Assembly: GCA_003254885.1 (NCBI GenBank)
Contig: QANT01000041.1
Span: 1 to 64,000, forward strand
Direction of reading: 5' to 3'
DNA from: Purshia tridentata
Taxonomy: Eukaryota; Streptophyta; Magnoliopsida; Rosales; Rosaceae
DNA length: 64,000 nt
Part shown: positions 11,199-23,147 of the stretch, one piece after another
How the letters are laid out: each line of letters opens with the position of its first letter
Position numbering within the stretch: position 1 is the first letter of the stretch
Translations under genes and position numbers: made by a program
The notes under the pieces: generated by a model
The model's input: only the letters and a program-made list of their open reading frames with translations
What the model was told of the DNA's origin: nothing
The model's database searches: none

Positions 11199-11802
11199 AC
11201 AAGTTTCTCATTCTGATTATATATGTACTTTCTAATGTACTGCAAATATGTATACTTTTTGTAGTCCAATAAAACTTGGGCTCAATGACGCTTAGTTTCA
11301 GCAAAGAGATCATAGCCCTTGTGTCTTGTTCAATTTTATGCTTACTGATCAATGCGAACATGTAGCAATGATCTTAATGTTGAGATTGGTTCAAAACTCA
11401 TGCACTTTTAGAGGACCTACAAGGTAATAAAGATGCAGCATATGTTGAATGGGCAGGGGCTGCTCCATTTTTCATGGTGAGTTGGTAAATGCGTGTGCTG
11501 GAGGAGCATTAAAAAGTCCAAAGATGCCTGTTGAAATATTCAACAGGATTGAATTTGAAGACGGAAATTTGCCCGAACCACGTTAATTTTGTGTGCACTA
11601 TTTTCTTTCCTTGTTTGTGTTGTTTGCGTGGTGTGTTTATATATGAATGTAGACAATATACTCAGCTATAAGGTTTCTTGACTCTGAAACTGAAATTCTC
11701 AAGACTGTTTTTCATTCCCCACTCGTTCCCTTTCACCTTCTGTAAGATTTTGACCATAAATAAAAAATTGGTCCTAAATTCTTACTCTGGGACTTTAACA
11801 AA
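11199..11802. other. Intergenic, 3' UTR and promoter of the GMC fusion gene
   Basis: No ORF or RNA gene is recognisable. The sequence should contain the 3' UTR of the plastid-protein gene and the leader of the gene starting at 11803. Confidence 0.55.
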
Positions 11803-14800
11803 ATGGAGAAACAATCAGCGGTAGAAGGAATTTTTGGTGATGGACAAGAATATGGTTATGATGCAGTTGTTGTGGGGTCTGGCTATGGTGGTTCTGTTGC
11901 TGCTTGTCGGTTGTCTATGGCAGGCATAAGGGTATGTCTAATTGAGAAAGGCCAGAGATGGGAATCTCAGGATTTTCCAACCAACAGCTTCAGAGCCGTG
12001 TCAACTTTGAGGATGGAGAACCAAAACCTAGGCATTAGCTTTGGACCAAAAGATGCTTTATTCCAGGTTATTATCTCTTTCTGTGTTTCCTTTTTCATGC
12101 TGCTGTCTCCATGCTTCAGAGACTGCTGCCATAATTCTTGGGCAATATCTGCTGCAATATTGTCTTCCTTGTATATTTTAAATCCTACCAAGCGTGGGAT
12201 CTCATATTTATTTTATATTTTTATGTTGCTTGCTTACTAATACTATTGTATATATACACACATCAAAATTTTTCACTTAGAAACATTATTGTTTTCCAAA
12301 AACTATACACCTTGCAACTCGTATATTCATGTAAAGACAAAGTTGTTTGCTTGAAATACACTGTTGACCCATTCCCTGACAGTTTAAGCTTTTGGGGTCA
12401 AGTGATTGTCTAACATGGTAAGAGCTCTAGTTTCAGGAGATCCTGGGTTCTAAACCTCCAACCCCATCCCCCACTTATTTTCACATATTTTCTACAGGAT
12501 GGGGTTGCACCTCTACTGTCTGCATCTGTCTATAAAAGTGACTAGAGTTTTGTGTTTTTGAGATTTTGAAACTGTCAAGCACCATGAACAACTCAGATTA
12601 AGTGATTACTGGACCTGATAACGGAATAGCATCATCACATATTTTGAGTAGATATAATCAATTATGTTACCTTAGTCAAGTCAACTGGAAACAGATCCAA
12701 CTCTTTATGGCAGTCACATGGAGTTGAAAACCTGACCAAGTTATGTTGTGGGTTCTAACTATGGTGTATGTGATAAATTAATATGCATCTGTTATTATGG
12801 AAGTGTAGGTATATGAGCAAAATGATTCTCTAGCAGCAGTGGCTTGTGGGCTTGGTGGAGGTTCACTAGTGAATGCAGGCGTTTTGGTGCCAGCACCAGT
12901 TCGTGCTAGACGACATCCAAAATGGCCAAAGGAATGGGAAAGGAATTGGGATAATTGTGAAGCTTCTGCAGCAGCCATGCTGAAAGCACAAAGTGTTCCT
13001 GTCAAGTTTCCTACTGCAAAAGTCTTGGAAGAAATTGCTAATGAAGAGATTGAAGAAACTTTTGAGACTTCAGTGAAGCTGAGTGTGAATTTTGACGTTG
13101 AAGAACCACTAACCAATGCAATGAAGCTTCAACAGATGGGTAGCTGCTTAGCCTGTGGAAACTGTCTTTCTGGATGTCCTTATAATGCCAAAAGTTCTAC
13201 CGACAAAAATTATATACATTCAGCAATCCAGGCATGTCTAATGTTATCTAATAATATATATTAGTGAATAGTCTAGACCTATATTTTTGTTCACTTATTG
13301 CACATGAGTTGTTAGATATTCCATGGATATTGAATTGCTTGTAGAAATCTCAGGCTGAAATCCATGATTACCACTGAAATGACAATATGTGGTGATTGTT
13401 TAAAGGTTGAAACAGCACCAATTTGTTAAATTTGGGTGATCATATACCATTGTTTATGGATTATGATGATAAAGCCAATAGTGCAATGGGCCAATGTTGG
13501 CTTTTTTATTTCAAAATTCTGAAGGAAACTATATGGAAAATTAGTATCCATTTGGATGTCCATAGATGTTCCTGGTCAAATCTTTTATCTCAACTTCCCC
13601 ACTAAAACCAGTGTTTCTTGTGAAGCAGGCAGGATGCTTTGTTAAAACAGAATGTCAAGTGCAGTATGTGGTTAGAAACATGTATGAAAATTTCCGATAT
13701 GAAGGCAAAATTGTCAGAAAAAATAGAAGATGGCTTGTTTACTTGAATGAGATTGACTATATAACCTCTGATTTTGTGATCCTATCAGGTAAGAAACAGA
13801 AAAATTAGTTATCTTCTGGAAAGTTTAATTAGAAATTTTTTTAACAAGTTCCAGAGTTATTTTCTCAGCGGGAGTTTTTGGCACAACTAAGATACTCTTC
13901 CAGTCACAAATGAGAGGACTTAAACTGTCAAAAGAACTTGGGTCCGGATTCAGCTGTAATGGGAATACCGTGGCTTATCTCACTGGAAGTCTAGCACCAC
14001 TGAATGGTTATGGATTGGACAGAAAGCAATTGTTTAAGATACCTTTTCAAGAAAGGCCAGGGCCATCCATCTCTTCATCTTACACTTCTTCACTAGGTTT
14101 TACAATCCAGGTTCAGAGACTTCTTTACACTTAGTTGACCTTAATTTTTCATTCATGTCAATATATGGTTTGGTCCCTAGATTTGGTGAGTTTTAATTTG
14201 TTACGGTAATCAACAATGCATCATACAATCATCTCTGTAAAATCTATGTTGAGTTAGGCCTACGCCCCTACCAGATAAATGGTTTCTGTTTGAATTTAGA
14301 TCATGACCAATATCAGTCAGGTCCATCTTCACAGAATAATCTGGCCAGTGTGATTGTTATTCCATAACCCATACTCAAATAATGGCCTTAAAGTTGAGGT
14401 GACTGGTATGGTCAAGCTAATTATTGAGTAGCTGCTAGCTAATGTGGCTTTTGCACATACGAAGGATGCATATATATGAAATTTTCAAGTAAGGATGTCC
14501 TTACTTTAAGAAAAGTAAGAAAATCATCTTTGGACCTACAATTCAATTCAATGATCGGAACCGTCTATATTTTAGAACATCATTCAAATATCACCCTTGT
14601 AAAAAATAAGGGGGATCAGAAACTGTTTAGACAGTTTAATAGCAAACATCATTTTAATTTTATTTGATAAACTACATTTGTCTGCACAGTTTGGATGACC
14701 AAAAAATCACTGATTTGGCTGATTTGAACACGGGATGACCCTTGAGAAAGAACCTAAAAAGTGAATGGTTCTGATTATTGAACTGCATTGCCAGGTGTTA

Positions 14801-17800
14801 CACAGAGAGAATTTTCTAGGTGTTACACACAGAATTTTCTTACTTTTCTTAAAGTAAGGACATCATATATCTATATGCATGTACATATGGAGCATGAAAT
14901 ATGCATGTATACATAACCGTTAATACGAACATATAAGTATGAAATGCTCTTTTGTACGATGGATGATGAACACTTATGAAGTTTCCATTGTCACAGAGTG
15001 CTGTTCTTCCAACAGCTTATCCGTACCTGCTGTTCAAAGGAATTACAACGTATGGATGGCCTACTGGATACTGGTTCTTTCATGGGATTATAGACAAGAT
15101 AAAACATACTATAGGTTTTAAAGGAAGCCAAGGAGTGGTTCTTATTGCATTGGGATATGATGAAAGTGATGGTAAGATCATGTTAGAAAAGGGCACAAAC
15201 AAAATCTGCTTTAGTCCCCCTTGTGATCCTCTTCTCCCTCGAAAAATTAAAGCTTTTCAAAAGCTCACTAAGAAAGTGGGAGGAATTCTCTTTATGTCAA
15301 AATACCGAAGCACATCAGTTCATCTTTTAGGCGGGTGCAATGCATCATCAGATCCTTCACTTGGTGTTTGCAACCCCAATGGGCAGGTTTTTGACCTAGA
15401 GTCACCAACCACAGTGCATCCAGGCCTCTACGTGTGTGATGCTTCTTTGATCCCATGTTCTGTTGGCATAAATCCATCTCTTACTATCACGACTGCAGCT
15501 GAGCACATAAGTAGGCAGCTTGTGCAGGATGTTCTCAAGTACAAGAGGAGTAAAGGTCCTGAATGTGTTCTCAAAACTGCTAATCAAGATCCAGGTTACT
15601 TCACTGAAAAGACTGTAATTAATGGTCAGAGATCAGTAGTCATGATTAAAGAAACCATGAGAGGTTATGTTGGGGGTATGCCTTGCACAGCTTATCTCAG
15701 GATGAAGATGAACCCTCAGGACCAGAAGAGCTCTGATAAATGGAAGTTGGGTTTAGGAGAATCCCATCCCCTTCTTAGAGGGAAAGCTGGAGGGCATGTG
15801 AAATTTAGAGCCTTTGAGAAGGATAATTTACATATCATAGACGGGGACATAGATTTGTGTGAAGTAGATTGCAGAACTCCTTACACGCAGTATATGCATT
15901 ATCATCTTCTTCTTGCTGCTTCTACTGGTTCAAGGTATATGAAAGTTTGTTAGGTTTTGGTTCAAGGTAAATGAAAGTTTGTTAGATTTTCTTTTGTTTT
16001 CTTTGTCACAATTAATGATTAATAATTTTGATGCAGATATATTCTTGAAGGAAGAAAGGTAATGAATCCTTACCTCTTTGCATCATATGCTTGGAGGGAG
16101 ACGACAACACTGCATGTGACATTTGAAAAGGTTGCTGAAAAACATTCAAAGGATGAGAAGGTGATTTTAAAAGGAGAACTCAGTATTTCCCTGACAGAGC
16201 TTCTTAAGAGCATCATAAGCCTTGAAGGAAACAAGAAAGGAAGGTTCATATGCCAACTATCAGGGACACTCTTAAGAACCTATATCTTGCAGATACCTCG
16301 AGCAAAGCACAGTGACTTAAATCTATCAGATTGTCAGCATAAATCTTATCCAAGCAGCTCTCTCCATGCAATTAAAACAGGTAGCAAACATTTGAGTTCA
16401 TTGTTTAGAAGCCTGAAAACTCAAATCTACTTATTGTTTAATGAGTTGGCATTCAACAGTCTGAGAGTCAATTATAATTTAGCTTCAAAACAAAAGTATA
16501 TTAAACAATATATATTGATTCAAAACTTTGGATTTTCACTTTAAAACCTAGTTTGGAATAAAAGATGCCGGACACTAAAAGCTGAAAAAAAAAAAAAATG
16601 CTGGACCCTTTAGGTAATATACTTGAGTTCCTAATTTCATTTCCACCCCATATATCATGCAGAAGATGGATTCATTATCAGTTGCAGGCAATGGAAGTGC
16701 CACCATGTTTTGTCAAAACTTAAAGGAGATGAACAACTAAATCCTGTTCTTCTTCTTAATGGATATTCTACTGAGAGTTACTGTCTGCCCACGGAGCCAA
16801 ATGACTTGGTCAGAGCATTACTTGGAGAAGGACATGAAACATGGCTATTACAGTCAAGACTGCACCCTCTGAATCCTTCAAACAATTTTACGATTGAAGA
16901 TGTTGGAAGATTTGATATCCCTGCTGGTAAAAGATCATAAACGTCAACTCTAATTGTATTTAACTCTTACCGATCATATTGTCTTCTAATGAGCATTTTC
17001 TTGCTCTACTTTTCCTTCGCAGCAATTAATAAGATCCTTGAATTCCATGGACCAAGCATAAAGGTGCATGTAGTTGCACACTGTGTTGGAGGCTTAGCCA
17101 TACACATAGCTGTCATGGGAGGTCATGTCCCTGCAACTTGTATCGCTTCTCTGTCTTGCACCAACTCTTCAATGTTCTTCAAGCTCAATGCTTTGTCGAC
17201 AGTCAAAATGTGGCTTCCTCTGGTCCCAGTGAGCTCTCTCTCTCTCTCTCGATTTAGGATTTGTGCCATATTTTAGGAGGAATACAAATTAGCAGAAAAA
17301 ACATTGTTAACAAGGAGAGGAATTGAAAAAGGAACACAATAGTATTAAAAATAGTGATAAAGAAATGGGAAAATGAGCAGCATACTTGTTTGAACAAGGG
17401 GAGTGGGAAAAAATCAAAAAAGAAGAAATTCACTCAAATAATGGGAAAACACTAAAAAGATTTAATTCAATAATTATACCAAAGTTTTCATAATGCCTCC
17501 ATTATTTTCTTGGGCTAAGGGTGTTATGTTTCAAGTTTTAACACAGGCTCGTATTAACTCTTTCCTGCTTGAGCCTCAAAAGTTTCTTTTATATGCAGAT
17601 ATCAATGTTCATACTTGGACATAACAAGACACTTCCTCTTTTAGAAAAATCAAAGATCAGCTCCCGGCACCGGCTCCTGAAACTAATAGCCTACTTCATA
17701 CCCAGGTACGAGAGATGCACCTGCAACGAATGTGAAATCTTTTCTGGCATATTCGGAAGCACATTCTGGCACAAAAACGTAAGCCCCACCATGCACCAGT

Positions 17801-18303
17801 GGTTGAGCACGCAAAGCTCCACAAGGCTTCCAATGGCAGCCTTTCCCCACCTCAGGAAGGTGTGCAACTCTGGTTTTATAGTAGACAGCAATGGCAGCAA
17901 CTCATATTTGATTCATCCAGAAAGAATGGCACTCCCAACACTTTATATATCTGGCGGACGTTCTCTCCTTGTGACTCCTCAGACTTCTTTCCTTGCTCAT
18001 AAATACATGAAGTTGCACCAGCCTGGCTTTAGACATGAAAGGGTAGTTGTGGAGGGTTTTGGGCATTCAGATTTATTGATTGGAGAAGAATCTTACAAGA
18101 AGGTGTTTCCTCACATTTTATATCATATAAGATTAATTGAACAAGTAAAAAATGGCAAGGGAAAGAAGTACAGTAAAGAGACCTTGGATTGGGAAGCAGA
18201 TGATCAATATGAAGGCTTTGGAGAATTTGGAACTTGGTTTTCTCCTTTTGTCATTGTTATGTTGTTTTTTGTGTTGCTTTCTCTATTGGTTTCATTTTTG
18301 TAA
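11803..18303 (+). CDS. GMC oxidoreductase (cholesterol-oxidase-like) fused to alpha/beta hydrolase
   Basis: Nine exons (11803-12066, 12809-13231, 13629-13788, 13869-14110, 14997-15934, 16037-16380, 16663-16926, 17023-17228, 17599-18303) give 1181 residues. The N-terminal FAD-binding fold starts with VVVGSGYGGSVAACRLSMAG (about residues 23-42), then GLGGGSLVNAGV. A four-cysteine motif, CLACGNCLSGCPYNAK (Cys201, 204, 207, 211), follows. The substrate half carries HLLGG and a VGINPSLTI end typical of GMC enzymes. From about residue 795 a second module begins: an alpha/beta hydrolase with elbow AHCVGG (Cys near 899), an acidic-loop candidate after YISGG, and a GFGHSD histidine. A hydrophobic segment ends the protein (FVIVMLFFVLLSLLVSF), suggesting membrane anchoring. 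Plant databases usually call this family cholesterol-oxidase-like; the substrate is unknown. Intron 2 has a GC donor. Confidence 0.88.
12388..12560 (+). mobile_element. Possible tRNA-derived SINE fragment in intron 1
   Basis: Within intron 1 of the GMC fusion gene, TCTAACATGGTAAGAGC resembles a Pol III A box. About 35 bases on, TGGGTTCTAAACCTCC resembles a B box. That is the head structure of tRNA-derived SINEs. I see no clear tail or target-site duplication, so this is tentative. Confidence 0.3.
14494..14864. mobile_element. MITE with perfect 31-bp inverted ends, in intron 4 of the GMC fusion gene
   Basis: Bases 14494-14524 (starting GATGTCCTTACTTTAAG) are the exact reverse complement of 14834-14864. 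The enclosed 371-bp unit codes for nothing. It also holds a short internal direct repeat (GGTGTTACAC near 14793 and 14819). No unambiguous target-site duplication is visible, so the superfamily is open. Perfect ends argue for a fairly young insertion. It lies wholly between exons 4 and 5. Confidence 0.72.
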
Positions 18304-18990
18304 TTGCCAACCGGAAATGGATCATGGACTGCATTTTATTATAAGTATTATAAATTAGAAACGTAAGCGCAAAGTATTTATTAAAATCTTGTAATCTAAT
18401 GGCTCATATTTCTTATAACTTATAATATATTTTTTTTGCCACATTATACCTTATACTTGTAAGAGAGAATATTCCTTTGACAAACAATGAAGTTGAAAAT
18501 GATTCCATTGTAGCTCCCTTTTGAGAGCTTTGGAAGCTCCCTTTTGAGAGCTTTGGAAGTTTTAATTAGTGGCATTGGACTGGAAAAACAGAAAAAGACT
18601 ATTAAATAATTACAAACCAATAAAAGAATAATATTTGTTATCGTGATTCGTGACAAGGTATTGGGCCGATTTTTGGGCTTGGGTTTTACCTTGTCCTATT
18701 CTTTTCTGTTGTTCTCTATAATTTGCTGGGCCGCTGGGCTCCATTTCACCAGAAAATTAAAACAATTATCAAGCGGCGCGGTACTCTCCACGAATACAAA
18801 TAACCGATTAACGGTGAAGAGAGAGAGAGAGAGAGAAGTCGGCATTGTGACACGTGGCATTGCCCATCAACCTCATCCTCCTCCTCCTCCTGCTTCTGTC
18901 TTTACTCGCTGCCTTTCATACCATCAAACCGCCCCAAAGATTCCTATTCCCACCCACCAAAACCCGCTCTCTTTCATTCACTGCGTTTTG
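18304..18990. other. Intergenic; ORANGE promoter and leader
   Basis: This holds the 3' UTR of the GMC fusion gene and then the ORANGE promoter. There is a short tandem repeat of CTCCCTTTTGAGAGCTTTGGAAG near 18513-18560, TGGGCC/GGGCTTGGG elements at 18662-18740, and a GA microsatellite around 18818-18835 within the probable leader. Confidence 0.55.
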
Positions 18991-19008
18991 ATGGCGAGCA
19001 GAGCTTAG
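18991..19008 (+). promoter_or_regulatory. Five-codon upstream ORF in ORANGE leader
   Basis: ATG GCG AGC AGA GCT TAG encodes MASRA and stops only 11 bases before the ORANGE start codon. Such a short uORF close to the main AUG could lower or condition initiation. The reading is direct; whether ribosomes use it is unknown. Confidence 0.5.
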
Positions 19009-19019
19009 AGATTACAACA

Positions 19020-21825
19020 ATGGCTGCTTTCTCTCTCTACTCTCCTCCTGTCCCTTCCTCCAAAACTCTAATCCTCAACACCCCCTCTCATGGCAGCCAT
19101 AGACGCCTCTCTCTGTCCAAGTTCACTTCCTCACATCCTCAAATTTCTTGTTCTTCTTTTCCCAAGGACGCCGCCTCCGGTGATAACACTCCAAGGTGGG
19201 TTTTTTTTTTTTTTAATAATTATTTTTGTTTATCAAAAGAAGTAATTATATAATTACATTATCTTTCCTCTGTTTGGTTGAGGAGAAAATGGTTATTTCT
19301 TTCTCAGTACTTTTTGTATCATAGAAGGGCCAGAGACAGTGCAGGACTTTGTTCAGATGCAGCTGCAGGAAATTCAGGACAACATAAGGAGCCGGCGCAA
19401 CAAGATTTTTCTTCTCATGGAAGAGGTGTGAAAAGCATTTCTTGAATTTTTCAATTTTGAATAGCGGGGAATGGTCATATACTGATATTTTTGAATTGTG
19501 TAGCTAAGGAGATTACGGGTACAACACCGCATAAAAATGGCGAAAGATTTCGATGAGAGCAGTGAGGAAGAGTCAAATGAGATGCCTGACATTCCATCAT
19601 CTATCCCTTTTCTCCCTTCTGTGGTGAGTTTCATTTACAATTTAGCCAAACGCCTATAAGTTCACTTTTACCCTTGTCAACTTCTGAAATCAAGCTTGGA
19701 AATTGGGATACTTAGCTAAAAAATTAGAAGCACATACGGGTTTAAATTCTGAAACTAACCACAAATTTAGTGGAGTTGAGAGATGTAATTTGACATCAAA
19801 ATGCAGCCCATGAAGAAGTTCATTGAAGACTAGATGGTTACAATTTGTTTTTTTATCTGCCAGATCCGAGTTTGCTGCTCCAACCATTACCAAACATTTC
19901 CCAGTTACTTGTTTCGTATTGTTTGCAAAGGAGAGGGAACTCTTTTGAGTTTTGTGATTGTGCAAGCATTTAGCTTTTTATTTGCAGCTATCATTGTGCC
20001 ATTTTTGTTGTGATGTAGACACCAAAGACACTGAAGCAGCTCTACCTCACAAGCGCATCGTTCATATCTGGGATAATTGTATTTGGGGGCCTTATTGCAC
20101 CAACGGTAAGTCTGCAAGTGTGGTGTTTTGTTACATTTCTCTATCAATTTAGTCATTTTTTAAAAGTTTCACTTCTTTGTTTGTTTTTTTTTTTGGGGGA
20201 GGGGGGGTTACTGCAAAAGAGGAATAATGTACAAGAATGGATGGATGCTTTTACATTGATGCCGATTAAGATGCCAAAAATATGCTTCTTTCCCATAGGA
20301 AATCCACTTCCTGTTTTTTTTGAAGGTTCTGTTATTTCCCCAGCTAAACAATCAAAAAAACCACCATAATTGCACTTGCTATAGAGTAATCATTTTCTTA
20401 CTAGCTCCAACTCCCAAAATATCTGCCAACATGAAAATAGCAATTTCTAGGCCACACCCTGTCACTCAAACAGTCACAATAGCTTAGTCGTAAAGTAGGT
20501 TTCTTTTATAGTGAATATATGGTGCTGACTCTATACTTTTATAGTTCTCTAAAGGTAGATTTTCAGTTTCTTTACCCTGTAATGTGTTTATGTCTAAATG
20601 TTTATTACTTTAGTATCCCTTTAATGGTGGTACACGTTCCTGTTTATTAAGATGGATGTCTTGGATTCGACTCTGGAATTATAAACTGAATTGTAAGGCT
20701 GCATTTGTCGTGCTCCTGTTTTTTTGAAAAAAATATTTTAGTGTGTTTGTTTTCTTTACTATTATATACATTAAATTTCTCAACCTATTCTTCATGGCAC
20801 CATGGCAGCTGGAACTAAAATTAGGTATAGGAGGTACCTCATATGAAGACTTCATTCGCAATATGCATTTGCCTTTGCAATTAAGGTATATACTGAACAT
20901 GCTTTTTCCTGACTACAAATTTGAAATTTAAAGTAACCAGGACTGTTGTCTTTCTGAAGTACAGATTTCCTTACTAGTGTCCTAAAACACGTGTTTGATT
21001 TCAAATTCAGTCAGGTTGATCCCATTGTGGCATCCTTTTCGGGTGGGGCAGTGGGAGTCATTTCCGCGCTGATGTTGATTGAAGCTAACAATGTTGAGCA
21101 ACAAGAGAAGAAAAGGTGCAAATATTGCCATGGAACTGGTATGTTCTGATTTGTTTCAAATGCGCTAACAGTCCTGCTCAACAGTTGCATTTGAATGGGG
21201 GGGAAAAAAAAAAAGAGGATGATAATTTGTAGGATGGGGCTGTTTTTATTTGTTCCTACATTTTCAGGTTTTTATTGACTTTTTCTTATTGCAATAACAG
21301 GGCTTAAGTTCTTGCTTTTACTACACTATTTTTTTTCTTCAAATTTATCGAAGTCTCCCCTCCCCTTTCTGATCCCAAAAGTTCTTTTCATCTTAGATTG
21401 TTAATTTTTGTTTTTAATATTTTCTAGTTCCCTTTCCTTTCATTTGAATTTTGAACTTATTTGTGTCTGATCATACATGGACAGGGTACTTGGCCTGTGC
21501 TAGATGTTCTGCAAGTGGTGTGTGCTTGAGCATCAATCCTATATCAGTATCTAGTGCATCTGACCGCCCCTTGCGAGTTCCCACAACTGAGAGGTGTCCA
21601 AATTGCTCTGGTGCTGGAAAGGTATGGAAATTGTTGCAAGGTGGCTTATTCATGAGATATGAATTGGCATGTGATTTTATGACACTGCAATTTATCATAT
21701 TATTAGTCTTGTTGATCTTTGTGCTACACTTACTTCAGATCCCTACATCCATCCATTTTATCATGTGTTTTTTATGTTTTAGTCGTACTAGGATTAAACT
21801 AGAAGAAAAAATTTAATCAAATTTA

Positions 21826-21883
<58 letters not shown>

Positions 21884-21993
21884 TCTAGTACTAATCATAC
21901 TCCTTGGTCATTTAGGTAATGTGCCCAACATGCCTGTGCACTGGGATGATGATGGCAAGCGAGCATGACCCACGGATAGATCCATTTGACTGA
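19020..21993 (+). CDS. OR: ORANGE protein, plastid DnaJ-like chaperone
   Basis: Eight exons (19020-19195, 19308-19425, 19504-19623, 20019-20105, 20809-20885, 21011-21138, 21485-21621, 21916-21993) give 306 residues, against 307 in Arabidopsis. A Ser-rich transit peptide fills the first about 50 residues. The ORANGE signature FCIIEGPETVQDF follows, then the conserved IRSRRNKIF stretch, two membrane spans (around SFISGIIVFGGLIAPT and FSGGAVGVISALMLI) and four CxxCxxxG zinc-finger repeats (CKYCHGTG, CARCSASG, CPNCSGAG, CPTCLCTG). The end is MASEHDPRIDPFD. OR stabilises phytoene synthase post-translationally and promotes chromoplast formation and carotenoid storage. The arginines where the melon golden substitution is reported are retained, so this is the ordinary allele type. 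There is no J domain, as usual. Confidence 0.96.
21824..21879 (+). repeat. (CT)n(AC)n microsatellite near last splice acceptor of ORANGE
   Basis: A CT run passes directly into an AC run and ends about 36 bases before the last exon of ORANGE (21916). It lies in the region used for polypyrimidine and branch-point recognition, so length variation could matter for splicing. Confidence 0.85.
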
Positions 21994-22949
21994 AGCACAA
22001 CCAGATGAGTAGCTTTAGCAGTGTGATCTTCTTGTCAGTGTAGGTTGGGAATAATTTTTCAATAGCTTCCTTGAAGCCTCAAAAAGTATATAAAGTAAAA
22101 CGATTGTTGAAAAAGAAAATAAGATAATAGATATGTTTTCTCAATGTCTCCATTCATATTGGCCTTGTTGGCTTGATTGTAGAATATATTTATGTAATCA
22201 TCAATTTATTTGGTTGAGTATGTTATCATCAATTTAAGTTAATTGACATGGTTTGAAAGTTCTCTGTTTGATGAGATGGATTAGACAGGGATTGGGAAGT
22301 TGGTTGAGCTGATGCAAATTTAGCTGAAAAGTTTGCTTCTCTTGACATGATAAAGTAGAGAAATATTGTAGCAGAGATTGGTAGGATATGCCATGCTGCC
22401 CCGAGCTCTAGTTCTGTTGGTAGAGAAATCAATTTGTGGCTATTCTCCAGAGAAGCAATTTTGTGCATCTCATTAATTTCTTGGTTAAATATGTGCCCCT
22501 GGTCTATCCACCAAGTAAATTTAACTGAGAAACACTCCTTTCGTATACCTTATCCGTACCAGCCTTCCTTCCATATCCAATTGAAGCAGAGCAGATTCAT
22601 AATGTTGTTGCAACTATGCTCCAAGAAGAGCTGAGATAAGTTCATCTCCATTCCTAAAATTGGAGTACTAGTTTAAATGAAAAGTTAATTATAAGGAAGA
22701 GCACTTCAACGTTAAAAACTGAAAATTTTCTCAAAATTTAAATTCAGGGAAGGACTGAAAGATGCTGTAATAGCTTATAGCTCTCTATTAGAGGAGTTTG
22801 AGTTCAACTGACTCCCAAATCCCAATTTTAAAACATTATAACAAAAACAGCAAATTAGCAATAACAAATCTTAGTTTAATTATTATTTTTTTTTTCTGTC
22901 AAACTTAGTTTTCGTATATATATTATATAAAGTAAAATTTTAGACAAGC
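21994..22949. other. Intergenic, ORANGE 3' UTR to tRNA-Leu
   Basis: This contains the ORANGE 3' UTR and about 800 bases with no recognisable gene. Short frames on either strand have no family features. Confidence 0.55.

Positions 22950-23029
<80 letters not shown>
22950..23029 (+). tRNA. tRNA-Leu (anticodon TAG)
   Basis: This 80-nt class II tRNA starts GACAGTTTGGCCGAGTGGTC. The anticodon stem CCAGA/TCTGG frames the loop TTTAGGC (anticodon TAG). A variable arm (TCCGAAAGGGCG) and the T arm GTGGG-TTCAAAT-CCCAC follow, and the acceptor closes AGCTGTC with discriminator A. There is no intron. T-rich sequence follows as terminator. Confidence 0.95.
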
Positions 23030-23147
23030 TTGTATTTTACTTTTTCATTCTTTTAAAAACGACGTCATATCATACATCATTATTTCAGTCTGTATTAAAC
23101 GATAACTATTGTCTCGTTTACTCAAACGCAATTCCCATCGCCACGCC

